From AA29 sp041481445 (lineage in GTDB: Bacteria; Acidobacteriota; Vicinamibacteria; Fen-336), in NCBI GenBank assembly GCA_041481445.1, contig JBGPBV010000152.1:1-16097 (forward strand): a stretch of 16,097 bases of DNA. Direction: 5' to 3'. Positions within the stretch are counted from its first letter, which is position 1. Each line of letters starts with the position of its first letter. Shown here one piece after another: positions 5,404 to 12,640 of the stretch. Made by a program: the position numbers and the translations under genes. A model generated the notes under the pieces. It saw only the letters and a list, made by a program, of their open reading frames with translations, was not told the DNA's origin and searched no databases.

Positions 5404-6324
5404 ATGAGCCGGTTGATCGCAACCATGGCGGTCGTCTTGGCCGCATTGTCGCCGCCGGCGCTCACGTTTGTGGTCGTCGCGTCGCCGTCCCGCGCCTCCG
5501 GCGCCGCGGAGCCGTCTCCCGGTGGGACCGCGCTCTTCAACGGGCGCGACTTGTCGAACTGGGACACCTGGCTGGCGATCCCGCACGCGAGCGTGACCGG
5601 TCTCGACGCACCGCGCGACGCCGCCGGCAAGTACACCGAGCCCCTCGGCCTCAACGTCGATCCCAAGCACGTCTTCACGGTCGTGAACGTCGAGGGCGCT
5701 CCCGCCATCCACATCTCCGGCGAGATCTTCGGCGCCCTCACCAGCCGCGAGGAGTACGACGACTTCCACCTGCGACTGGAGTTCAAGTGGGGCGAGAAGA
5801 AGTGGCCGCCGCGCGAGAGCGCGGTGCGCGACAGCGGCATCCTCTACTACGCGACAGGCGAGCCGGGCGCGGCCGACAACCACACTTGGATGCGGTCGCT
5901 GGAGTGCCAGGTGCAGGAGCACGACGTGGGCGACCTGTGGGCGGTGGGGGGGACGGCCGCCGACGTGGGCGCCGACACCACCGGCGAGGGCAAGGACCGC
6001 AAGATCGTGCACCGCGCGGGCGCGCCCATGGTCAACGTGACGATGTCAGGCATCTCCCGGCGCGCGATCAAGGCCCTCGACAACGAGAAGCCGACCGGCG
6101 AGTGGAACACGGTCGAGGTCGTGTGCGTGCGTGGGACGTGCGTCCACGCGGTCAACGGCAAGGTGAACCTCGTCCTCACGAACCCGCGGCAGCCGGCCGC
6201 GGACGGGGCGCTGATCCCGCTCGGGAAGGGCCGCCTCCAGATCCAATCGGAGGGGGCGGAGGTCTTCTATCGGAACATCGCGATCCGGCAAGTCTCGGCG
6301 TTCCCGAAAGGGTACGCCCCCTGA
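5404..6324 (+). CDS. Secreted DUF1080 (3-keto-disaccharide hydrolase-like) domain protein
   Basis: The protein has 306 residues. AAGGAG lies 8 bases before ATG 5404. Residues 1-34 form a Sec signal peptide (hydrophobic MAVVLAALSPPALTFVVVA, then ASGAAEP). The mature part opens with ALFNGRDLSNWDTW (residues 43-56), the hallmark of DUF1080, a concanavalin-like beta-sandwich named after 3-keto-disaccharide hydrolase. Further family features are EYDDFHLRLEFKWG, DSGILYY, SLECQVQEHDVGD, WNTVEVVC and the closing LQIQSEGAEVFYRNIAI. It probably acts on glycans or sugar derivatives in the periplasm or at the cell surface; the substrate is unknown. It is the first gene right of the cassette array and is followed 46 bases later by a CPBP protease gene on the same strand. 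Confidence 0.9.
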   Translation: MSRLIATMAVVLAALSPPALTFVVVASPSRASGAAEPSPGGTALFNGRDLSNWDTWLAIPHASVTGLDAPRDAAGKYTEPLGLNVDPKHVFTVVNVEGAPAIHISGEIFGALTSREEYDDFHLRLEFKWGEKKWPPRESAVRDSGILYYATGEPGAADNHTWMRSLECQVQEHDVGDLWAVGGTAADVGADTTGEGKDRKIVHRAGAPMVNVTMSGISRRAIKALDNEKPTGEWNTVEVVCVRGTCVHAVNGKVNLVLTNPRQPAADGALIPLGKGRLQIQSEGAEVFYRNIAIRQVSAFPKGYAP

Positions 6325-6351
6325 GCACACTGGACGGAACTCCGGTCCCGA

Positions 6352-6365
6352 CGACTACGTAGTCG
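6352..6365 (+). repeat. 14-base perfect palindrome before the second CPBP gene
   Basis: CGACTACGTAGTCG lies in the 46-base gap between the DUF1080 gene and the CPBP gene, ending 5 bases before ATG 6371 and overlapping the region of its GAGG ribosome site. It could be a small operator or a translation-modulating hairpin, or chance. Confidence 0.3.
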
Positions 6366-6370
6366 AGGAC

Positions 6371-7024
6371 ATGGGACGTCCGATCCCCGCCGCCCTCCGA
6401 GGCTTCGGGCCATACGGGATCGCGGCGATCGTCGTCATCGCCGTGGCGCCGACGATGATGCTCCGCGCCGCCCTCGTCCTGCTCTGGGCGCGATGGTCCG
6501 GCACACCCTGGCACGAGATCGGGTTCCGCCGGCCACGGAGCTGGGTCAGTATCGTGGCTCTCGGCATCCCGTTCGGGATTGCGTTCAAGCTCGTGATGAA
6601 GGCCGTCGTCATGCCGCTCTTCGGCGCCCCTCCGGTCAATCCCGCCTACCACTACCTCGCCGGGAACCTCGCCGCCCTTCCGGCCATCCTGTTCATGGTG
6701 ATCGCCGGCGGGGGCTTCGGGGAGGAGACCGTGTTCCGTGGGTACATGTTCGAGCGTCTCGGCAAGCTCCTCGGAAGCGGCGCCGGCGCACGGACGGCGA
6801 TCGTGGTGTTCACGGCCGCACTGTTCGCGCTGGCGCACTATCCCGACCAGGGGCTCGCCGGCCTCGAGCAGGCGACCATCACCGGCCTCGTGTTCGGAGC
6901 CATCTTCGCTCTCACCGGGGAGCTCTGGATGCCGATGGTGGCCCATGCCGCCTTCGACGTGGCCGCGGTCGCCATGATCTTCTGGAACGTCGAGTCCGAG
7001 TTCGCTCACCTCGTGTTCAGGTAG
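6371..7024 (+). CDS. CPBP family intramembrane metalloprotease
   Basis: The protein has 217 residues and about six hydrophobic segments. The first spans roughly residues 14-40 and the second 58-80. The active-site elements are EETVFR at 118-123 (EExxxR), LFALAH ending at His156, and HAAFD from His192. These match the CPBP (Abi) Rce1-like membrane protease family. The length is normal and all catalytic positions are present. The substrate is unknown; family members process prenylated proteins or peptides, or act in bacteriocin tolerance. The ATG has GAGG just upstream (2-base gap, rather tight). The gene lies 46 bases after the DUF1080 gene, so cotranscription is likely. Near-identical 18-base sequences occur on both sides of it (6302-6319 and 7026-7043). 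Confidence 0.9.
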   Translation: MGRPIPAALRGFGPYGIAAIVVIAVAPTMMLRAALVLLWARWSGTPWHEIGFRRPRSWVSIVALGIPFGIAFKLVMKAVVMPLFGAPPVNPAYHYLAGNLAALPAILFMVIAGGGFGEETVFRGYMFERLGKLLGSGAGARTAIVVFTAALFALAHYPDQGLAGLEQATITGLVFGAIFALTGELWMPMVAHAAFDVAAVAMIFWNVESEFAHLVFR

Positions 7025-7084
7025 CTCCCGAAAGGGTATGCTCCCGGGCCATGGAGCGGGCGTGACGAGCGCCGAGGAGAGACC

Positions 7085-8104
7085 ATGCGTGACAGGCGAG
7101 CCGTGCTCGTGGTCGTGGTGGCCATGGCCGTCCAGGGGGGCGCGACGGTGAGCCGCGCCGCGGACGGGGCTGGCGCCGGGGGGTTGCTCCTCGTCGCCAA
7201 CAAGGGCGAACACACGCTCGGGATCATCGACCCGGTGGCCGGCAAGCAGATCGCGACGATCACGGAGACCGGGGTCACCGGCCACGAGGTCATCGCCTCG
7301 CCGGACGGCAAGACCGCCTACGTGCCGATCTACGGGGACTCCGGAGTCGGACGCCCGGGCAGCGACGGGCGCACGATGGACGTGATCGACCTAGCCACGC
7401 GCAAGGTCGTCAAGACCGTCGACTTCGGGGGGCCGGAGCGCCCGCACTGCGCGCAGTTCGGCGCGGACGGACGGCTCTACGTCACGACGGAGCTGAGCAA
7501 GACCATCACCGTGATCGACCCGAAGACGCACGCGATCGTGGAGCGCATCCCCACCGACCAGCCGGAGTCGCACATGGTCGCGCTCACCCGCGACGGCACG
7601 CGCGCCTTCACCTCGAACGTGCACGTGGGCACGGTGAGCGTGGTCGACCTCAAGACGAAGAAGGTCACGAAGGTGATCCCGGTGTCGTCGTACGCGCAGC
7701 GCATCGCGCTGTCCGTGGACGACAGGTGGGCGTTCACCGCCGACCAGGACCAGCCGCGCCTGGCCGTGATCGACACCGCCGCCGGCGCCGTGAAGACGTG
7801 GGTCGCGCTCCCCGGCATCGCCTACGGGACCGCGCCCACCCCGGACGGGAAGTACCTCCTCATCACGATCCTGGGCGTGAACAAGATCGGCGTGCTGGAC
7901 CTGACGACGATGCAGCTCGCGCGGACCATCGACGTGCCCAAGGCCCCGCAGGAAGTGCTCGTGCGGCCCGACGGCCGCGTGGCCTACGTCTCCTGCGACG
8001 CCAGCAAGAAGGTCGCCGCCATCGATCTCTCGACGTGGGCGGTGACGCTCATCGACGCCGGGGCCGCCGCCGACGGACTGGCCTGGGCCGCCGCCGGGCG
8101 CTGA
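7085..8104 (+). CDS. Secreted YVTN-type beta-propeller protein
   Basis: The protein has 339 residues, with GGAGAG ending 3 bases before ATG 7085. Residues 1-26 are a Sec signal peptide (RRAVLVVVVAMAVQGGATVSRA). The rest is a run of about seven propeller blades, each showing a pattern such as VIDLATRKVVKTV, VIDPKTHAIVERI, VVDLKTKKVTKVI, VIDTAAGAVKTW and VLDLTTMQLARTI, alternating with SPDGKTAYV-type strands (PDGKYLLIT, PDGRVAYVS). This is the YVTN/40-residue repeat fold of surface and periplasmic proteins, often a scaffold or binding platform. No catalytic motif is visible and the ligand is unknown. The gene ends 4 bases from the stop of the convergent Ldh-family gene, leaving no room for a separate terminator. 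Confidence 0.9.
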   Translation: MRDRRAVLVVVVAMAVQGGATVSRAADGAGAGGLLLVANKGEHTLGIIDPVAGKQIATITETGVTGHEVIASPDGKTAYVPIYGDSGVGRPGSDGRTMDVIDLATRKVVKTVDFGGPERPHCAQFGADGRLYVTTELSKTITVIDPKTHAIVERIPTDQPESHMVALTRDGTRAFTSNVHVGTVSVVDLKTKKVTKVIPVSSYAQRIALSVDDRWAFTADQDQPRLAVIDTAAGAVKTWVALPGIAYGTAPTPDGKYLLITILGVNKIGVLDLTTMQLARTIDVPKAPQEVLVRPDGRVAYVSCDASKKVAAIDLSTWAVTLIDAGAAADGLAWAAAGR

Positions 8105-8108
8105 TCGG

Positions 8109-9173
8109 TCAGATCGGCCGCGGCGCTTCGACGCCGAGGCGCCGTGCCCACGGCTCCAGCGCGCCCAGCGCGGTCGGGTAGAGCTCGACGCCACCCGCGA
8201 GCTGACGCGTGCGGCGGGCCAGCGCGGCCTCGCCCGGCATCCGCACCGGGGGCGCGCCCGGCGCCACGCGGGCCGCGCGGCAGGCCTTCACCACGGCCGA
8301 CATCTGCCGGCGGAACGCCTCGCGCCCGGCGAACGCGTCCGGATCCACGAGCTGCAGGTAGACCGACGCCCCCCATTCGCGCGGGGCATCCGCGCGGCCG
8401 TGACCGGCCAGGCCGGAAGTGAGCGCCTCGACCAGGAGGGCGAGCGCGAATCCCTTGTGGCCGAGGTCGAGGCCGCCCAGCGGGAGGATCGCGCCCGGAC
8501 GGTCTCCGAAGAGGACGGACGGATCGTCGGTCGCGTGGCCGTCCGTGTCGACGAGCCACGGGCCGGGCAGCCGTCGCTTCTCGTCGGCCAGGCGCTTCGT
8601 CATCGCGTTCGTCGTGGTGGACATGCTGATGTCGAACAGGATCGGGTCGGTCTCGGTGGGCAGGCCGGCCGCGAACGGGTTGGGCGTGATGACGGCGCCG
8701 ACGCTGCCGTGGGGAGCCACGCCGCCCGCGGAAGGATCGGAGCACGTCAGCAGGATCACCAGCCCCTCGTCCGTGATCGGCTTGAGGTAGGCCTGAAGGG
8801 CGCCGATGTGGTGGCTGCGGCGGATGGCCACCGTGACCTGCGGACGTCCGTCGAGGCGCTCGCGCGCGGCCGCGATCGCCCGCTGCACGAGCCAGGGACC
8901 GGGCAGGTAGCGTCCGTCCCAGACGAGCGCGGCCCCGTGGTCGGCCAGCGTCTCCGGCTCGCCCACGCGCGTCATCCCTCCCGTGTCCAGGCCCTGGAGG
9001 TAGCGCGGCGCCATGGCCAGGCCGTGGGTGGTGTGGCCCAGGAGGTCGCCTTCCAGCAGGATCTCGGTGGTGGCCGCCGCGCGGTCGTGGGGGAGGCCGA
9101 GGCCGGTGAAGAGCGCGGTCGCGAACGACCGCAGGTCCGCCACACGGTATCGGTCCGGCGTGTCTTCGCTCAC
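8109..9173 (-). CDS. Ldh family oxidoreductase (malate/L-lactate/ureidoglycolate dehydrogenase type)
   Basis: The protein has 354 residues from GTG 9173, with GAGGG 5 bases upstream. The fold is the non-Rossmann NAD(P)-dependent type-2 malate/L-lactate dehydrogenase family: GDLLGHTTHGLAMAPRYL (42-59), the catalytic RRSHHIGAL (118-126), APHGSVGAVITPNPFAAGLP, FDISMSTTTNAM, and LGGLDLGHKGFALALLVEALTSGLAG near the C-terminus. All these blocks are intact and length is typical. Relatives oxidise 2-hydroxy acids such as malate, lactate, sulfolactate or ureidoglycolate; the substrate cannot be told from sequence. It is a single gene, divergent from the ilvA leader and sharing a roughly 60-base intergenic space with a perfect 16-base palindrome just upstream of its start. 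Confidence 0.92.
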   Translation of the reverse strand: MSEDTPDRYRVADLRSFATALFTGLGLPHDRAAATTEILLEGDLLGHTTHGLAMAPRYLQGLDTGGMTRVGEPETLADHGAALVWDGRYLPGPWLVQRAIAAARERLDGRPQVTVAIRRSHHIGALQAYLKPITDEGLVILLTCSDPSAGGVAPHGSVGAVITPNPFAAGLPTETDPILFDISMSTTTNAMTKRLADEKRRLPGPWLVDTDGHATDDPSVLFGDRPGAILPLGGLDLGHKGFALALLVEALTSGLAGHGRADAPREWGASVYLQLVDPDAFAGREAFRRQMSAVVKACRAARVAPGAPPVRMPGEAALARRTRQLAGGVELYPTALGALEPWARRLGVEAPRPI

Positions 9174-9176
9174 GTG

Positions 9177-9192
9177 GGCCCTCGCGAGGGCC
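9177..9192 (+). promoter_or_regulatory. 16-base perfect palindrome in the Ldh/ilvA divergent promoter region
   Basis: GGCCCTCGCGAGGGCC is self-complementary over 16 bases. It lies four bases beyond the Ldh-family start codon and four bases before the TTGACA of the ilvA leader promoter, and it contains the Ldh ribosome site on the minus strand. It is placed for an operator controlling either gene, but no regulator can be named. Confidence 0.4.
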
Positions 9193-9196
9193 GCGC

Positions 9197-9225
9197 TTGA
9201 CAGTGGCGGCCGCGGCCTCTACTGT
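9197..9225 (+). promoter_or_regulatory. Sigma70-type promoter of the ilvA leader transcript
   Basis: A perfect TTGACA at 9197-9202, a 17-base spacer and TACTGT at 9220-9225 form a good housekeeping promoter. Transcription would start near 9231-9233, only two to four bases before the ATG of the leader peptide at 9235. The leader mRNA would then be essentially leaderless, consistent with the lack of a ribosome site upstream of that ATG. Confidence 0.65.
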
Positions 9226-9234
9226 ACGCGCGAC

Positions 9235-9297
9235 ATGACCGTCTCGCCCGCCATCGCCATCATCGTCATTAGCTTCGGCGGAGGTCCGCCGATCTAG
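9235..9297 (+). CDS. Ile-rich leader peptide of a threonine ammonia-lyase attenuator
   Basis: This 20-codon ORF ends at TAG 9297. Codons 7-12 encode Ile-Ala-Ile-Ile-Val-Ile, and codon 20 is Ile again: five isoleucines and two valines in 20 residues. It lies between a strong promoter (9197-9225) and an intrinsic terminator (9326-9359), followed by ilvA, the committed step of isoleucine synthesis. This is the layout of amino-acid attenuation in ilv operons: ribosomes stalling on scarce Ile-tRNA would favour an antiterminator. Right after the Ile cluster, the RNA encoding FGGGPPI forms a hairpin (CGGCGG paired with CCGCCG), a candidate pause structure. CUUCGG in the same arm could instead pair with CCGAAG at 9310-9315. 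The alternative pairing that disrupts the terminator was not fully resolved by eye. No Shine-Dalgarno sequence precedes the ATG. Confidence 0.75.
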   Translation: MTVSPAIAIIVISFGGGPPI

Positions 9298-9325
9298 GGC
9301 ACGACCAGCCCGAAGTCGGCGCGAG

Positions 9326-9359
9326 ACCCCCGAGGTTCCAAGCGGAACTCGGGGGTTTT
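9326..9359 (+). terminator. Intrinsic terminator/attenuator in the ilvA leader
   Basis: The arm ACCCCCGAG-g-TTCC (9326-9339) pairs with GGAA-CTCGGGGGT (9344-9356) around the loop AAGC, with a single bulged G. The right arm runs straight into TTTT at 9356-9359. It sits between the leader peptide stop (9297) and the ilvA start (9381), so a transcript ending here would exclude ilvA. The U-tract is short, as often in GC-rich bacteria. Confidence 0.8.
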
Positions 9360-9380
9360 CGCTTTCTGGGGGTTCTCTCG

Positions 9381-10934
9381 ATGCAGACCGGACTGCTCCA
9401 CGACGTCCTGACCAGCCGCGTGTACGACGTGGCCCGCGAGACGCCGCTCGAGCCGGCGCCGCGGCTGTCGCGGCGCACGGGCAACGACGTCCTCCTCAAG
9501 CGCGAGGACCTGCAGCCCGTCTTCAGCTTCAAGATCCGCGGCGCGCACAACCGCATCGCGCACCTGAGCCCCCAGGAGCGGGGCCGCGGAGTCATCGCGG
9601 CCAGCGCGGGCAACCACGCGCAGGGCGTGGCCTACTCCGCGCGCCACCTCGGCCTCCGCGCCGTCATCGTGATGCCGCAGACCACGCCCGAGATCAAGGT
9701 GGAGTCGGTGCGCGAGCTGGGGGCGGAGGTCGTGCTGGCCGGGGACAGCTATTCCGAGGCCCAGGCCCGGGCGGAGGCGCTGGCCGCGGAGAACGGCCTC
9801 GTCATCGTCCATCCCTTCGACGACCCGCTGGTGATCGCGGGCCAGGGCACGATCGGGGAGGAGGTCCTGCGCCAGGCCCACGGCCGGCTCTCCGCGGTGT
9901 TCGTGCCGGTGGGCGGGGGCGGGCTCATCGCGGGCATCGCCGGCTACATCAAGGCCCTGCTCCCGCGCGTGCGCGTGATCGGGGTCGAGCCCTTCGAGGC
10001 GGACGCCATGTACCGCTCGCTCACCGCCGGCCGGCGCGTGCGCCTGGACCAGGTCGGGCTCTTCGCGGACGGGGTGGCGGTGCGGGAGGTGGGCGAGCGC
10101 GCGTTCGAGATCGCGCGGACCACCGTGGACGAGGTCGTACGCGTGACCAACGACGAGCTGTGCGCCGCCATCAAGGACGTCTTCGACGAGACGCGCACGG
10201 TGATGGAGCCGGCGGGGGCCCTGGCCGTGGCCGGGCTCAAGGCCTGGGCCGCGCGCACGCGGGCGCGGGACGAGCGGCTGGTCGCCGTCCTCAGCGGCGC
10301 CAACATGAACTTCGACCGCCTGCGCTTCGTGGCCGAGCGCGCGGAGCTGGGGGAGGCGCGGGAGGCCATCCTCGCCGTCACCATCCCCGAGCGTCCGGGG
10401 GCCTTCCGCGAGTTCTGCGCCGCCGTCGGCCGCCGCGTGGTCACCGAGTTCAACTACCGACTCAGCGGCCGCCACACCGCGCACATCTTCGTGGGGCTGC
10501 GCACCGTCTCCCGCGACGACGCCAAGGACGTCGCCCTTCGCCTCGCGCGCGCGGGCTACCCCACGGAGGACCTCTCCGACAACGAGGTGGCGAAGCTCCA
10601 CGTCCGCCACATGGTCGGCGGCCGCTCGGGCGACGTGCGCGACGAGCGCCTCTATCGCTTCGAGTTCCCCGAGCGCCCGGGCGCGCTCCTGCAGTTCCTG
10701 GAGACGCTGGGCGGGCGCTGGAACATCAGCCTCTTCCACTACCGCAACCACGGCGCGGACTTCGGGCGCGTGCTGGCCGCCTTCGAGGTGCCGGAGGCGG
10801 AAGAGGCGGACTTCCAGGCCTTCCTGCGCACCCTGGGCTACCCGTTCGTGCCGGAGGGGGCGAACCCCGCGTACGCGCTCTTCCTCGGCGGCGCCGGCGG
10901 AGGCGGAGCCGCGCGCGGTCAGATCTGCGAGTAG
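9381..10934 (+). CDS. ilvA: Threonine ammonia-lyase, biosynthetic (threonine dehydratase)
   Basis: The 517-residue protein matches the length of enterobacterial IlvA. It is a PLP enzyme converting L-threonine to 2-oxobutanoate and ammonia, the first step specific to isoleucine synthesis. Visible features are the PLP lysine in SFKIRGAHN (Lys51), SAGNHAQGVA (75-84), the phosphate-binding Gly loop PVGGGGLIAGIAG (176-188), VMEPAGA (274-280) and SGANMNFDRLRFVAERAELGE (305-325). Two ACT-like regulatory repeats follow, beginning at ILAVTIPERPGAF (about 330) and YRFEFPERPGALLQF (about 420). The double ACT region marks the isoleucine-inhibited biosynthetic form rather than the shorter catabolic one. 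GGGGG lies 8 bases before the ATG. The upstream Ile-rich leader and terminator suggest transcriptional attenuation on top of enzyme feedback. Its 3' end overlaps the convergent NIPSNAP gene by 16 bases. Confidence 0.96.
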   Translation: MQTGLLHDVLTSRVYDVARETPLEPAPRLSRRTGNDVLLKREDLQPVFSFKIRGAHNRIAHLSPQERGRGVIAASAGNHAQGVAYSARHLGLRAVIVMPQTTPEIKVESVRELGAEVVLAGDSYSEAQARAEALAAENGLVIVHPFDDPLVIAGQGTIGEEVLRQAHGRLSAVFVPVGGGGLIAGIAGYIKALLPRVRVIGVEPFEADAMYRSLTAGRRVRLDQVGLFADGVAVREVGERAFEIARTTVDEVVRVTNDELCAAIKDVFDETRTVMEPAGALAVAGLKAWAARTRARDERLVAVLSGANMNFDRLRFVAERAELGEAREAILAVTIPERPGAFREFCAAVGRRVVTEFNYRLSGRHTAHIFVGLRTVSRDDAKDVALRLARAGYPTEDLSDNEVAKLHVRHMVGGRSGDVRDERLYRFEFPERPGALLQFLETLGGRWNISLFHYRNHGADFGRVLAAFEVPEAEEADFQAFLRTLGYPFVPEGANPAYALFLGGAGGGGAARGQICE

Positions 10935-11722
10935 TCGGTCGGCCGGAGCAGCACGTTGGAGATGTTCGAGACGATGTCCGCGTAGGCGGGCTCCGCGCGC
11001 AGCTTCACCCATTCCGGGTCTTCGCGGAACTTCGCCCAATTCTTGTCGAGGGTGGCGAGGTCGGGGAAGACGAGCATGTAGGTCAGGCTGGGCAGGCCGG
11101 CGCCGACGATGTTGCGCCCGAAGAAGACGTGGGTGAGGCCGACGCGGCGGAAGATCGGGATCTCGCCCCCCTTCTCGAACATCTCGATCTTCTTGAGGTT
11201 CGCGCTGTCGTTGTGGCTCTCGTAGGTGCGCATCTCGAAGATGCGCGAGGGCACGGCGCTCGGCCCCGCCGGAACCTCCAGGCCGCCGGCGAACGAGGTC
11301 ATCAGGGTCGAGTCGCGGCGCACGTACGGAGGATCGCTGGCGGGCAGGGCGCGGAAGGCGGCCCCTGTCTTCTGGTATTCGGCGTCGGCGCGGAGGCGGT
11401 CGCTCAGGGTGACGACGGAGTCGCCGCTGGCGTGCGGCAGGAGGAGGTAGACGGACGGCGCGTCGGGGCCGAAGGCCACCGTGAACGCGCCGACCGGCTT
11501 GACCCCCGCGCGGTTGAGGGCGGGCACGAGCGCGTTCTTCGCGTAGTCGTTGTAGCGCGCCACCATCGGTCCCGCGCGCAGGCGGATGCGCCGGAGCTCG
11601 AGGACCTGGGGCGCGGTCGAGGGCGCGCCCTCCGCGGCGCGCGCCGAAGCCGAGGTCGACTGTCCCAGGATGGACGCCAGCGACGCGCCCAGCGAACCGG
11701 CCACGAAGTCTCGACGGATCAT
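10919..11722 (-). CDS. NIPSNAP family protein with Tat signal peptide
   Basis: The protein has 267 residues from ATG 11722, with GGAGGA just upstream. The N-terminus MIRRDFVAGSLGASLASILG carries a twin-arginine motif (RRDFVAG) followed by a weakly hydrophobic stretch and Ala-rich cleavage region, so Tat export to the periplasm is likely. The mature part holds two ferredoxin-like NIPSNAP repeats. The first starts at QVLELRRIRLRAG and the second at SRIFEMRTYESHNDSANLKKIEMFEKGGEIPIFRRVG, ending near WAKFREDPEWVKLRAE. NIPSNAP proteins have no firmly established biochemical role in bacteria. The long frame upstream of 11722 is a high-GC artefact. The gene converges on ilvA with 16 bases of 3' overlap and diverges from the ACT-domain gene across a 264-base spacer. 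Confidence 0.9.
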   Translation of the reverse strand: MIRRDFVAGSLGASLASILGQSTSASARAAEGAPSTAPQVLELRRIRLRAGPMVARYNDYAKNALVPALNRAGVKPVGAFTVAFGPDAPSVYLLLPHASGDSVVTLSDRLRADAEYQKTGAAFRALPASDPPYVRRDSTLMTSFAGGLEVPAGPSAVPSRIFEMRTYESHNDSANLKKIEMFEKGGEIPIFRRVGLTHVFFGRNIVGAGLPSLTYMLVFPDLATLDKNWAKFREDPEWVKLRAEPAYADIVSNISNVLLRPTDYSQI

Positions 11723-11871
11723 TCTTCCTCCCGTAGAAGTGCGCGCACGGCGCAAGCCTATGTCGGCCCGGGCGGAAGTCAACGCGTCCGGACGCGAGCG
11801 ACGTTTCCGTGGGCAGCGACGCCGGCGGCCGACAGGATTGGCGATTCGATCGATGATCGGCGAGGTCAGGC

Positions 11872-11891
11872 CGCTCGCGCCGGCGCGAGCG
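11872..11891 (+). promoter_or_regulatory. 20-base perfect palindrome between divergent NIPSNAP and ACT-domain genes
   Basis: CGCTCGCGCCGGCGCGAGCG is self-complementary over all 20 bases. It lies in the 264-base gap (11723-11986) between divergently read genes, about 95 bases before the ACT-domain start. It could be an operator or a hairpin in the 5' UTR. In such GC-rich DNA some palindromes arise by chance. No convincing -10/-35 pair was found elsewhere in the gap. Confidence 0.35.
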
Positions 11892-11986
11892 TAAGCCGTT
11901 CCCGTCCGGCGGCTTCGGAGCGCTCGTGCGCCCCGATCGCATCTCTCGCCGGCGGCGGAACGCGCATTGCAACGCGAGCCGGCATC

Positions 11987-12610
11987 ATGACTGCTCTCGA
12001 TCACCGCGCGGAGCTCCTCCCGTTCGCCGCCGGCGACGACCCGGGGTTCGCGGTCACGCACATGACGCGGACGCACTGGTCCGTGCGCCTCTGGGGCGCG
12101 CTCGGCCCGTTCTGGGCGGACGCGCTCTCGCTCGGGCTGTCGGATGCGGGGATCAGCATCCTGCGCGCGTTCGCGCGCCGGGACGGGTCGGGCCGCTGGA
12201 TCGCCGACTTCGTCCTCTCGCCCGGGCCCGCCTCACCCGCGCCCTCCTCCCTGGACTTCCTCGCCCTCGCCTCGCGGCCGCCGGCGCCCCGCGACGGCGG
12301 TCTCATCGTGCTGTCGCACTACGCGCTGGACGGCGGGCCCGACGTCGGTCCCTCGCTCTACCTCGAGGTGCGCGGGCCCGACCGGCTGGGCTTCCTGGGC
12401 AGCCTCCTGCACGCGCTGGCCGGGCTCGAGCTCTCGCCGTGCGAGATGCTCATCACCACGCGGGAGGAGGAGGCCTTCGACCGCTTCTTCCTCAAGACCC
12501 TCTCCGGGGCCCTGCCCACCGACGACGTGCGCCGGGCGCTGGAGGCGCGGCTGGACGCGGCCGTGCTCGCCTACCGTCCCCTCGGCGATGGCGAGGCCGT
12601 CGCGTCCTGA
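11987..12610 (+). CDS. ACT-domain-like hypothetical protein
   Basis: The protein has 207 residues from ATG 11987; the same frame is open far upstream but overlaps ilvA and the NIPSNAP gene and is not credible there. The N-terminal part (THWSVRLWGALGPFWADALSLGLSDAGISILRAFARR, then GRWIADFVL) and the C-terminal part (SLYLEVRGPDRLGFLGSLLHALAGLELSPCEMLITTREEEAFDRFFLK) each resemble an ACT regulatory module. The second is clearer, with the VRGPDRLGFLGSLLHALA segment typical of GlnD-type and stand-alone ACT proteins. ACT domains bind amino acids or similar small ligands, so this may be a stand-alone sensor. The proximity to isoleucine-regulated ilvA is suggestive only. No good ribosome site is seen. 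The next gene is convergent, with a 30-base gap. Confidence 0.65.
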   Translation: MTALDHRAELLPFAAGDDPGFAVTHMTRTHWSVRLWGALGPFWADALSLGLSDAGISILRAFARRDGSGRWIADFVLSPGPASPAPSSLDFLALASRPPAPRDGGLIVLSHYALDGGPDVGPSLYLEVRGPDRLGFLGSLLHALAGLELSPCEMLITTREEEAFDRFFLKTLSGALPTDDVRRALEARLDAAVLAYRPLGDGEAVAS

Positions 12611-12640
12611 CGCGCGCGCGCCCGGACGCGCGCCATCGCT

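Noticed and set aside
9294..11972. An 892-codon open frame on the minus strand opposite ilvA
   Set aside because: It is Arg/His/Pro/Ala-rich low-complexity antisense to a certain ilvA and part of the NIPSNAP gene. Long antisense frames are expected in very GC-rich DNA.
10160..11986. N-terminal two thirds of a long plus-strand frame ending at 12610
   Set aside because: It overlaps ilvA in another frame and the NIPSNAP gene antisense, with Arg/Gly-rich unlikely protein. Only the part from 11987 looks like a protein.
12611..12640. GC-rich stem (alternating GC) between convergent ACT-domain and DeoR genes as a terminator
   Set aside because: It is a CG-alternating stretch without any U-rich tract, so the evidence is too weak for a terminator call.
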